A DNA stretch of 6,338 nt, from contig NZ_JBLKSS010000199.1 of NCBI RefSeq assembly GCF_047607725.1, positions 1-6,338 on the forward strand, in the 5' to 3' direction. The notes under the pieces were generated by a model that did no database searches, was not told where the DNA came from, and saw nothing but the letters and a program-made list of their open reading frames with translations. A program made the translations under genes and the position numbers. This DNA comes from JBLKSS01 sp047607725 (lineage in GTDB: Bacteria > Pseudomonadota > Gammaproteobacteria > Enterobacterales > Enterobacteriaceae). The first letter of the stretch is position 1. Every line of letters starts with the position of its first letter. Positions 1 to 5,588 of the stretch are shown one piece after another.

Positions 1-143
1 ATCATCGCCGGATTATCCATGATCTGACAGCCGTCCCTTATAGGATGCGGGTTCACTAGGCATCGTAGTGGAACATATTCTTACCGGGCTATACAACAAA
101 CCCACCAATAATTCAAGACGTCCTCCACGGGGCGCTTACCCGC
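1..143. other. unassigned sequence left of the ldhA remnant
   Basis: I translated this stretch in the three forward frames and looked at the reverse strand without recognising a protein. All forward frames contain stops. It does not resemble the LdhA NAD-binding domain that should sit here if ldhA were complete. It is either decayed beyond recognition or belongs to whatever lies to the left of the window. Confidence 0.4.
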
Positions 144-449
144 ATTAATACCAGCCGCGGTGGACTTATCGATTCCCAGGCGGCCATCGAGTCGCTCAAA
201 TTGCAAAAGATTGACGCGCTGGGGATGGATGTGTACGAAAACGAGCGAGATTTGTTTTTTGAGGATAAATCCAACGACGTCATACAGGATGATGTGTTCC
301 GGCGGCTATCGGCATGCCATAACGTTCTGTTTACCGGCCATCAGGCCTTTTTAACCGAAGAGGCGCTGACGCACATCGGCCAGACCTCGCTACAGAATAT
401 CCAACTGCTGTCGCGGGGAGAGGAATACCCCAACCTCGTAAGCACGTAA
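144..449 (+). pseudogene. ldhA: D-lactate dehydrogenase, C-terminal fragment
   Basis: This is the 3' third of the fermentative NAD-dependent D-lactate dehydrogenase, which reduces pyruvate to D-lactate in the cytoplasm. About 101 codons match the end of the ~329-residue enteric LdhA very closely. The match starts at INTSRGGLIDSQAA, runs through MDVYENERD and FRRLSACHNV, and ends at a TAA after NLVST. The substrate-binding Arg of NTSRG, the active-site Glu region (DVYENE) and the catalytic His of TGHQAF are visible. The whole NAD-binding Rossmann domain and the N-terminus (about 228 residues) are missing: upstream of codon 144 the similarity stops abruptly and frames are closed. No start codon or ribosome site is convincing, so it should be inactive. 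Identity is near certain; the left boundary is known to within a few codons. Confidence 0.93.
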
Positions 450-518
450 CGCCGGGCGCGCATAGCGCCGACGTAAACGCCAATAGCCCGAGCCGGCGAT
501 AAACGCAAGGGCGCACGT

Positions 519-567
519 CAGGCGTTAAAGCGCAGGCACTCCACTCACCGGCGCCGCTTGCCGGCAG
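519..567. repeat. imperfect direct repeat, copy 1
   Basis: The first 19 bases (519-537, CAGGCGTTAAAGCGCAGGC) recur at 613-631 with one mismatch. The similarity continues loosely through ACTC-rich sequence to a shared GCCGGCAG end. The spacer 450-645 between the ldhA and ydbJ 3' ends also contains small inverted repeats (GGCGC at 455-459 with 465-469; AGGCGT at 574-579 with ACGCCT at 583-588). None is followed by a T-run, so I do not call a terminator. No trace of hslJ is visible. Confidence 0.65.
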
Positions 568-612
568 GGGGAAAGGCGTTGCACGCCTGATTCACCGGCT
601 CAGCGCACCCGG

Positions 613-660
613 CAGGCGTTAGAGCGCAGGCGGTCGACTCCCGACTCAGCGCGCCGGCAG
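613..660. repeat. imperfect direct repeat, copy 2, overlapping the ydbJ 3' end
   Basis: This copy starts with CAGGCGTTAGAGCGCAGGC (613-631) and ends with GCCGGCAG, like copy 1. It contains the stop codon and last four codons of the ydbJ-like gene on the minus strand. The heptamer AGGCGTT occurs three times nearby (520, 574 and 614). I do not recognise it as a known repetitive element family. Confidence 0.6.
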
Positions 661-894
661 ACGGCAGCCGTCGGTAAGCTGGCACATTCCTACTGTGGAG
701 CCATCCAACTGCAGGGCGGCGGTGAGCGTGCCGCCGACGCCACTGCAGGCGGCCTGTTCCACCTGGCTCAGCACCGGACGCGGCATGCGCACCGCCGTCC
801 CCTGCTGTTCGGGTTCGTCATTGACACTGGGATCGCTGCTGCAGGCAACCAGTAACACGACTGAGGTCGCCAATAACCACCGTGATAACGTCAT
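646..894 (-). CDS. ydbJ: DUF333-type outer-membrane lipoprotein, YdbJ-like
   Basis: This encodes an 82-residue predicted lipoprotein of unknown function. Residues 1-17 form a signal peptide (MTLSRWLLATSVVLLVA) ending in the lipobox L-V-A before Cys18; Ser at +2 favours outer-membrane sorting. The mature part carries the DUF333 pattern: Cys50, GlyGly54-55, then VGMC (Cys71) and a DG at 75-76. I chose the ATG at 894 over upstream starts because it gives a proper signal peptide and has GGAG (902-905) seven bases before it. From memory, the E. coli order is ldhA, hslJ, ydbJ, ydbK/nifJ, with ydbJ opposite in strand to both ldhA and nifJ; the arrangement here matches except for the missing hslJ. 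The C-terminus ends right after the DG motif, inside the direct repeat, so the protein may have lost its last residues. Family call fairly sure; gene symbol rests largely on synteny. Confidence 0.7.
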   Translation of the reverse strand: MTLSRWLLATSVVLLVACSSDPSVNDEPEQQGTAVRMPRPVLSQVEQAACSGVGGTLTAALQLDGSTVGMCQLTDGCRLPAR

Positions 895-1054
895 CAATGG
901 GCTCCGCAAGGTATGAAATAGGAATAGTCTGGAAGAGCCTGTGTAGCGGCAGCGGGCGCATTCGTCGAGAACCCGCCGATTGACTTTACACTTCATCTGT
1001 CTTTCCACGCGTTTCATGCATCACACAAAAGCTAAAATCCCTCAGTGTTAGTGC

Positions 1055-1063
1055 TGCTATACT
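1055..1063 (+). promoter_or_regulatory. candidate extended -10 promoter of nifJ
   Basis: TGC followed by TATACT (1058-1063) is a good extended -10 element about 65 bp upstream of the nifJ ATG. No good -35 hexamer lies 16-18 bp upstream, as is common for extended -10 promoters. The 233-bp gap also serves the divergent ydbJ-like gene, for which I saw no clear promoter. E. coli ydbK belongs to the SoxS oxidative-stress response, but I could not identify a convincing SoxS box here. Confidence 0.4.
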
Positions 1064-1117
1064 TGCGATAATTCATGATAAGCCAATGATTTAACGGCTA
1101 TCATCCGCAGCTCAGAT

Positions 1118-1122
1118 AAGGG
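1118..1122 (+). promoter_or_regulatory. ribosome binding site of nifJ
   Basis: AAGGG sits five bases before the ATG at 1128. It supports this start, which also matches the known N-terminus of enteric YdbK/NifJ. Confidence 0.6.
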
Positions 1123-1127
1123 TCCTC

Positions 1128-1946
1128 ATGATCACCACAGACGGGAACAATGCAGTCGCCTCGGTGGCCTACCGCATTAACGAAGTTATCGCCATTTACC
1201 CCATCACGCCCAGCTCTACCATGGCCGAGCAGGCCGATGTCTGGTCCGAGACCGGCACGCCCAATATCTGGGGCGACACCCCGCAGGTGGTGGAGATGCA
1301 ATCCGAAGCCGGCGCCATCGCCACGGTGCACGGCGCGCTGCAGACCGGCGCGCTGTCCACCTCGTCACAGGGATTATTGCTGATGATCCCGACGCTTTAT
1401 AAGCTGGCCGGCCAGTTGACCCCCTTTGTCCTGCATGTGGCGGCGCGCACCGTTGCGACCCACGCGCTGTCGATTTTTGGCGACCATTCGGACGTCATGG
1501 CGGTGCGCCAAACCGGCTGCGCCATGCTGTGCGCCAATAACGTCCAGGAAGCGCAGGACTTCGCGCTGATTGCCCAGGTCGCCAATCTGAACAGCCGCTT
1601 GCCCTTCATCCACTTTTTTGACGGCTTTCGCACCTCCCACGAGATTAACAAAATCGCGCTGCTATCGGATGAGACATTAAAAGCGCTGCTGCCCCATTCT
1701 GAGGGTCTCTACGGGGTGCAAATACCGCCAAACGAAATATTTGCAAATTCAACCTTAGCTGTGATTAATGAAAAACTCAAAGGCAGCGGACTCTTTTTGC
1801 TGCGCTGCGGCAGTGCGCTAACCCTCTCAATGCGTATTGATGATATTACGTCCATCCGCTGGATTCATCATACGCCCCAAATGCCAGATATGAACAATTG
1901 CGCGGTCCTGGGTAGAATTGTGGCTTTTTTTGATTATATTGAATAA
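1128..1946 (+). pseudogene. nifJ: truncated pyruvate:flavodoxin oxidoreductase with unrelated C-terminal tail
   Basis: The 272-codon frame begins as enteric NifJ/YdbK, the ~1170-residue thiamine-diphosphate and iron-sulfur enzyme that converts pyruvate and CoA to acetyl-CoA and CO2 while reducing flavodoxin. Residues 1 to about 189 match its first domain: YPITPSSTMAEQAD (24-37), the EMQSEAGA segment with Glu60, VAAR with Arg107, and SIFGDHSDVM. About 980 residues are gone, including the ferredoxin-type 4Fe-4S clusters and the thiamine-diphosphate domain, so the product cannot be a working oxidoreductase. A three-residue deletion lies near residues 78-80: ALSTSSQG replaces the enteric ALSTSFTSSQG. 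From about residue 190 (nt ~1697) the frame continues into ~80 residues I do not recognise, in DNA of visibly lower GC. Likely a deletion or insertion joined foreign sequence in frame. The start has a good ribosome site. Confidence 0.9.
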
Positions 1947-1975
1947 TGGAGTGGGCGAAATGATTTTATAAAAAA

Positions 1976-1997
1976 TAACTAACAATAATATTAGTTA
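1976..1997. promoter_or_regulatory. AT-rich perfect inverted repeat upstream of the transporter gene
   Basis: TAACTAA (1976-1982) and TTAGTTA (1991-1997) are perfect 7-bp arms around an 8-base loop. Only one pair is G-C, so it is a weak RNA stem but could be a protein-binding operator. On the minus strand the right arm is followed by TTTTTT, giving a terminator-like shape, but there is no minus-strand gene here that needs one. It lies in a 165-bp AT-rich gap between the nifJ remnant and the VUT-family gene. Confidence 0.35.
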
Positions 1998-2008
1998 CCG
2001 GGTAAAAA

Positions 2009-2015
2009 AAGGAGG
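2009..2015 (+). promoter_or_regulatory. strong Shine-Dalgarno sequence without an ATG
   Basis: AAGGAGG at 2009-2015 is the best ribosome-binding site in the window, yet no ATG, GTG or TTG follows at normal spacing. ATT at 2020 is four bases after it and opens a 31-codon frame. The GTG at 2033 is too distant. It may be the relic of a lost start or the site for a non-AUG leader ORF. Confidence 0.4.
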
Positions 2016-2019
2016 CCAT

Positions 2020-2115
2020 ATTTTTCGCGATAGTGCCGACAGCCTGGTCAGAAATCATCTCATCGATTTTTTTCCGCCCACGATCGCCATACTATTCTGG
2101 TCTCCTGCTCCTTGA
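2020..2115 (+). CDS. possible 31-codon leader ORF with ATT start, overlapping the transporter gene
   Basis: If translation begins at ATT 2020 after the strong AAGGAGG, the frame gives IFRDSADSLVRNHLIDFF followed by a hydrophobic PPTIAILFW end, and stops at TGA 2113-2115. That stop overlaps the TTG start of the next gene as TTGA, the arrangement typical of translational coupling. This would account for the absence of a ribosome site before that TTG. Against it: AUU starts are very rare, no homologue is recognised, and the same strand is open in two other frames here. It could equally be a decayed stretch. Speculative. Confidence 0.22.
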   Translation: MFRDSADSLVRNHLIDFFPPTIAILFWSPAP

Positions 2116-2759
2116 GCCCGCTGGATTTAAACCGCTACAAAGAGTTCACTATTTTCATTGTGCTGCTCACCCTGTTCGTGTCGTCGCTGCTTATCGCCAT
2201 TCCTCTTTCGCCTAATACCATTTCGGTGTTTAGCGGGCTGCAGCCCGGCGGCATTCTTATCTTTCCCCTTTCCTTCGCCTTTTTGGATACCATCAACGAA
2301 ATCTTCGGCCGCAAACATGCGCGCAACACGGTATTGATTTGCGCATGCGCGCTACTGCTGGCCGCGGGAGGAATTTGGCTTAGCCTGCAATTGCCGGGAG
2401 AAAACCCCGAACAGACAACGCATTATCAGGCAACGTTCAGCCCGCTGCCCTGGCTGTTTTTTATCAATTTCATCTGCCTGCTGACTGCGGATAATGCTAA
2501 TAACTATATCTATTCACGCTTTAAAGAGCTGTGCAACGGCCATTATCTGGTGTTCCGCTGTCTGGTCTTCACTCTCATCGGGCAATTTCTCTACTCGCTG
2601 ATTTGGATCCTGATGTTTTTCACCACCCGCATACCCCTTGGCGATATGCTGCACTACATCCTGTCAAACTACCTGTTCAAAGTGGTCTATTCGCTGCTGG
2701 TCTGCATTCCCATTACGTTCATTCTTGTCTCTGGCATCCGTCGTGAACTGTTTAAATAG
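2112..2759 (+). CDS. VUT/YhhQ-family integral membrane transporter (queuosine-precursor type)
   Basis: The 215-residue protein is almost all membrane, with helices at about 11-31, 44-63, 72-92, 112-128, 150-171 and 184-206. Residues 46-71 carry the signature of the Vut_1/COG1738 family: a PGGILIFPLSF stretch, then LDTINEIFGRKHAR with Asp59, Glu63 and Arg71. The blocks NNYIYSRFK (130-138) and NYLFKVVYS (186-194) fit later family motifs. E. coli YhhQ of this family imports queuosine precursors (preQ0/preQ1) across the inner membrane. Compared with YhhQ, the acidic residues in the ILDVHVF and VSDTLAF motifs are replaced (NANNYIY, FLYSLIW), so the substrate may differ. The only available start is TTG 2112; the frame is open back to 2034 without an ATG, and no ribosome site precedes the TTG. 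It is unrelated to the flanking clusters, which suggests insertion. Family likely, substrate unknown; the frame looks intact. Confidence 0.75.
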   Translation: MSPLDLNRYKEFTIFIVLLTLFVSSLLIAIPLSPNTISVFSGLQPGGILIFPLSFAFLDTINEIFGRKHARNTVLICACALLLAAGGIWLSLQLPGENPEQTTHYQATFSPLPWLFFINFICLLTADNANNYIYSRFKELCNGHYLVFRCLVFTLIGQFLYSLIWILMFFTTRIPLGDMLHYILSNYLFKVVYSLLVCIPITFILVSGIRRELFK

Positions 2760-3064
2760 CCATGGCCGCAACCAGCCTGAAAGGGCGCATGACGCCCCCT
2801 CTCCACCTGTGGCCAGTCCACATTATCAGCCGCGCTCGGCGGCAGATAGGGTAATTGATACGGAATTAACGCGCGGGATTATGGCTGAACACGTTGTCAC
2901 CACATCAGCTTATAGGAATCCCGAGGGAGACAGCCACTGCGGCATTAAAATGCCACGCAGATGCTACGCCTCGCGGCCGGCTGACGGGTTATCAACGCCC
3001 GCGCGGCGCGTAGGCTGCCACCAACGCCGCCCGGGCGAACGGCCAACCGGCGACGACGCGCATC
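2760..3064. other. 305-bp region with no recognised gene
   Basis: This lies between the stops of the VUT-family gene and mppA, which converge. I read both strands and saw only short, unrecognised frames; the long forward frame crossing it continues into mppA antisense and is a shadow. Three small inverted repeats are present: GGGCG/CGCCC (2783-2797), GCCGC/GCGGC (2829-2843) and GGCATT/AATGCC with a two-base loop (2941-2954). It may be the decayed remnant of a lost gene, but nothing identifies it. Confidence 0.5.
2783..2797 (-). terminator. weak candidate terminator hairpin
   Basis: GGGCG (2783-2787) pairs with CGCCC (2793-2797) around a five-base loop. Read on the minus strand it is followed by TTTC, so it could end leftward transcription from mppA about 270 bp away. 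The short stem and short T-run make this weak. It gives no T-tract in the direction of the transporter gene. Confidence 0.22.
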
Positions 3065-4670
3065 TTAATGTTTCAACACATACAGAGTCTGACTGTAGGC
3101 CACGTCTTCCGGGTTGTTAATTTTAGCCAAGGCTTGATCAAACGGCCGTTGGTGAATTGATAGAGGGGCGCAATAGGCGCCTCATCGGCAATGATGGCCT
3201 CCGCTTTGTTGTAATCCTCGCTCAGCCGCTGCGGATGTGTTTCCCGGCTGGCCTGTTGCAACAGCTGATCGTAGGCGGGATCGCTGAATTTAGCGATATT
3301 GCCGCTGTGGGTGGAGTTCAGCAAAGATAAAAAGGTGGAAGGCTCATTGTAATCGCCAATCCACGATGCGCGCACCACATCAAAGTTGCCGGTGTTGCGG
3401 CTATCAATATAGGTTTTCCATTCCTGATTGACCAATTTGACATTCACGCCCAGCGTTTTCTTCCACATCGACACCACCACAATCGCAATCTTCTGGTTAC
3501 TTTCCGAGGTGTTATACAACAGGGTAAGCGTCAACGGCTTACTCGGCCCTTAACCGGCCGCCTGCATTAAGGCCTGCGCCTGGGCATCCAGCTCCTGCTG
3601 GCTATGCTGCTGCAGGTAACTGGCCGCCGGCGTAAAGCCGACCATTACGCCCGGAGTAAAATGCTAGGCCGGCTTTTCGCCGGAGCCCACCACTTTGCCG
3701 GCGATGATTCGCCGGTCGATGGCGTAGGACAGCGCTTTACACACCCGCACGTCCTGAGTGGGGCCGCGCCGGGTGTTGAAGGCATAATAGTAGGTGCCGA
3801 GCTGATCCGGCGTATAAACCTGATCGGGGATTTGTTGCAGCAACTGCCGGTAACGGTCCTTGGGAAACGACTCGGTAATGTCGATATCGTTGGCCATATA
3901 GCGATTAAGCGCGGCCGATTCGGCGCTAATGGGGACAAAGGTAACCTGGGTCAGCACGGTATGTTGATGATCCTAATAATAAGGATTGGGCGTAAGGACG
4001 AGTTTTTCATTCACCACGCGCTGGCTGAGCTGAAACGCGCCGTTGCCGACCAGATGGCCGACGCGCGTCCACTCCTGGCCGTAACGCTCCACAGTGGCGC
4101 GATTCACCGGAAACAGGCTGAAATTGGCGGTCAGGCTGACGAAATACGGCACCGGCTTATCCAGCGTCACCTTCAGCGTGTAGTCGTCCGGCGCGCTGAC
4201 ACCCAATTGTTCAGCGGGCAGCTTGCCGGCGATAATCTCGCTGGCGTTTTTTTAGGCCCGCGAGTTCGGCAAACCAGGAAAAGGTAGAGTGATTGGCGGG
4301 ATCAACCAATCGACGCCAACTGTAGACGAAGTCCTGCGCCGTAACCGGCTGGCCGTTCGACCAGCGCACGTCGCGCCGCAAATGAAACACATAGTTTTGG
4401 TTATCGCTGGTCTGCCAGCGCATTGCCACACCGGGAATAGCCTTGCCCGCGGGATCCTGATTGACCAGCCCTTCAAACAAATCGCGGTCAACCTGTGCCT
4501 CCACCAGCCCGACGGCTTTAATGGGATCTAATGAGGAGGGCTCGTCTTTGATGTGGCGTACCACATGTTGTTCATCCGCCAGGGCGGTACCGGGGGACCG
4601 TGGCGGCGCGTAGATTGCCGCTGACGGCGGCGAGCATGAGGGCGCAAATGGCAAACGGGAAACGCGGCAT
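3065..4670 (-). pseudogene. mppA: periplasmic murein tripeptide-binding protein, multiply disrupted
   Basis: Enteric MppA is the periplasmic solute-binding protein that delivers L-Ala-gamma-D-Glu-meso-Dap to the oligopeptide permease. The gene spans ~535 codons, like the 537-residue E. coli protein, and can be followed end to end. It starts at ATG 4670 with AAGGA seven bases before it and a signal peptide (MPRFPFAICALMLAAVSG). Lesions in reading order: a frameshift at the C5 run near 4592-4596 (VP/GTALADEQ); a one-base A insertion giving A7 at 4247-4253 after ELAGLK; Trp to TAG at 3973-3975 (after TPNPYY); Trp to TAG at 3664-3666 (after GSGEKPA); Tyr to TAA at 3550-3552 (before GPSKPL); and a frameshift near 3125-3130 at WLK/INNPEDV, with loss of about GYP. 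The true C-terminus VLKH and stop lie at 3065. Conserved blocks include VRHIKDEPSSLDP, VTAQDFVYSWRRLVDP and KTYIDSRNTGNFDVVRASW. It is divergent from mpaA across a 145-bp gap. Certainly non-functional as a full protein. Confidence 0.96.
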
Positions 4671-4771
4671 AGACTGTTCCTTAGCGTTATGGCCGATATC
4701 GGGCTTACCCCGTCGGCGTTCTGGCAAAATACTCTGCGGAAACTAACACTGCGGGAAATTTTTCTGTAAAG

Positions 4772-4796
4772 TAATCACTGTTAATGTAACTGATTA
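4772..4796. promoter_or_regulatory. nested inverted repeat in the mppA-mpaA divergent promoter region
   Basis: TAATCA (4772-4777) pairs with TGATTA (4791-4796), and inside them GTTA (4780-4783) pairs with TAAC (4787-4790) around ATG. This makes a 10-bp dyad with a CT bulge on the left. It ends 19 bp before the mpaA ATG, where an operator or an mRNA hairpin could affect translation. I do not match it to a known regulator's consensus. No clear -35/-10 pair was seen in the gap. Confidence 0.4.
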
Positions 4797-4815
4797 TTTT
4801 CTGGCGGGAAACAGT

Positions 4816-5526
4816 ATGCAACCCTTTCGGCCCCGATCCCAGCGCGGCGCCTTGCCCTCGTTGGGGACATCCTATGGTACCTCGGTGCTGGGCGCGCCGC
4901 TGCTTTATCATCCCGCCACCCGGGGGGCTGCAGGCAACGAGCTGATTATCGCCGGCACCCACGGCGATGAGACCGCAAGCGTCACCGCGCTCTCCTGCGC
5001 CCTGCGCACGATAGGCCCGGACGCGCGGCGTCACGCTCTGGTGCTGGCGGTCAACCCCGACGGCTGCCGGTTCGGGCTGCGCGCCAACGCCCGGGGGGTG
5101 GATCTCAACCGCAACTTCCCGGCGGCGAACTGGCAGAGCGGCGAAACGGTGTATCGCTGGACCAGCGCGGCGGATGCCCGTGATGTCGCGCTCGCCACCG
5201 GCGACCAGGCAGGTTCCGAGCCGGAAACGCAAGCGTTATGCCGGCTGATTAACGATCTGCGTCCCGCCTGGGTCGTCAGCTTTCATGAACCGCTGGCCTG
5301 CATCGAGCAGGCGCCGCCATCGCCGCTGGCGCAGACATTCCGCCTACCGCTGGTGGAGAGCGTGGGGTATCCCACGCCGGGGTCGTTCGGCAGTTGGTGC
5401 AGCGACCGCGGGCTGCCGTGCATTACCGTGGAATTGCCGGCCATTTCAGCCGATGCGGCCACCATCGATTATCTGGAAGCGATGGTGGCGCTATTAACTG
5501 ACACCGACGGCGCGACGAGGAACTGA
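4816..5526 (+). CDS. mpaA: murein peptide amidase A (gamma-D-glutamyl-meso-diaminopimelate amidase)
   Basis: MpaA is a cytoplasmic zinc carboxypeptidase of the M14 family that removes meso-Dap from murein tripeptide during cell-wall recycling. The 236-residue frame matches enteric MpaA along its length. Zinc ligands appear as HGDE (His49, Glu52) and SFHEP (His157). NPDG (80-83) and the Arg of LNRNFPAANW form the substrate pocket, YRW lies at 113-115, and Glu206 in TVELP is in the position of the general base of M14 enzymes. Nearby SVGYPTPGSFGSWC is also conserved. Relative to my recollection of E. coli MpaA it lacks about four residues after ACIE (~164-170), outside the core motifs. The ATG has only a weak GGGA ribosome site six bases away, but it matches the family N-terminus (RPRSQRGA). 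It is divergent from mppA and convergent with ycjG, as in E. coli. It is the only gene of the three without a disruption, though its partners are broken. Confidence 0.95.
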   Translation: MQPFRPRSQRGALPSLGTSYGTSVLGAPLLYHPATRGAAGNELIIAGTHGDETASVTALSCALRTIGPDARRHALVLAVNPDGCRFGLRANARGVDLNRNFPAANWQSGETVYRWTSAADARDVALATGDQAGSEPETQALCRLINDLRPAWVVSFHEPLACIEQAPPSPLAQTFRLPLVESVGYPTPGSFGSWCSDRGLPCITVELPAISADAATIDYLEAMVALLTDTDGATRN

Positions 5527-5588
5527 GGGGTAATCAGGCCCGCCGGCGCTCCCTCCATGCCCTGCCTAAGCGCACCGCCGCCAAGCGC

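Noticed and set aside
455..469. GGCGC/GCGCC hairpin after ldhA as a terminator.
   Set aside because: No T-run follows on either strand.
450..645. A remnant of hslJ between ldhA and ydbJ.
   Set aside because: The gap is under 200 bp, GC-rich and repetitive, and I could not match any part to HslJ.
646..1017. Longer 123-codon version of the ydbJ-like gene starting at 1017.
   Set aside because: It would bury the signal peptide and lipobox internally; the ATG at 894 has a good ribosome site.
1940..2016. Possible preQ1-I riboswitch before the queuosine-precursor-type transporter (A-rich TATAAAAAATAACTAA near a ribosome site).
   Set aside because: The expected small GC hairpin with a C-rich loop before the A-rich tail is not present, so the resemblance is limited to the tail.
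2994..3063. Short minus-strand ORF beginning just after the mppA stop (MRVVAGWPFARAALV).
   Set aside because: Only about 23 codons, no ribosome site and no recognised family.
2638..3120. 160-codon forward frame after the transporter.
   Set aside because: It overlaps the transporter end and the antisense of mppA, has no ribosome site, and its product has the look of out-of-frame GC-rich DNA.
3604..4287. Long forward frame opposite mppA (227 codons).
   Set aside because: The opposite strand aligns with MppA throughout; this is an antisense shadow.
4800..4810. 11-mer TCTGGCGGGAA shared with 6242-6252 in the right-end repeat.
   Set aside because: Several chance 11-mer matches are expected in a window of this size.
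4705..5232. 175-codon minus-strand frame opposite mpaA.
   Set aside because: It is antisense to an intact, well conserved gene and shows no family features.
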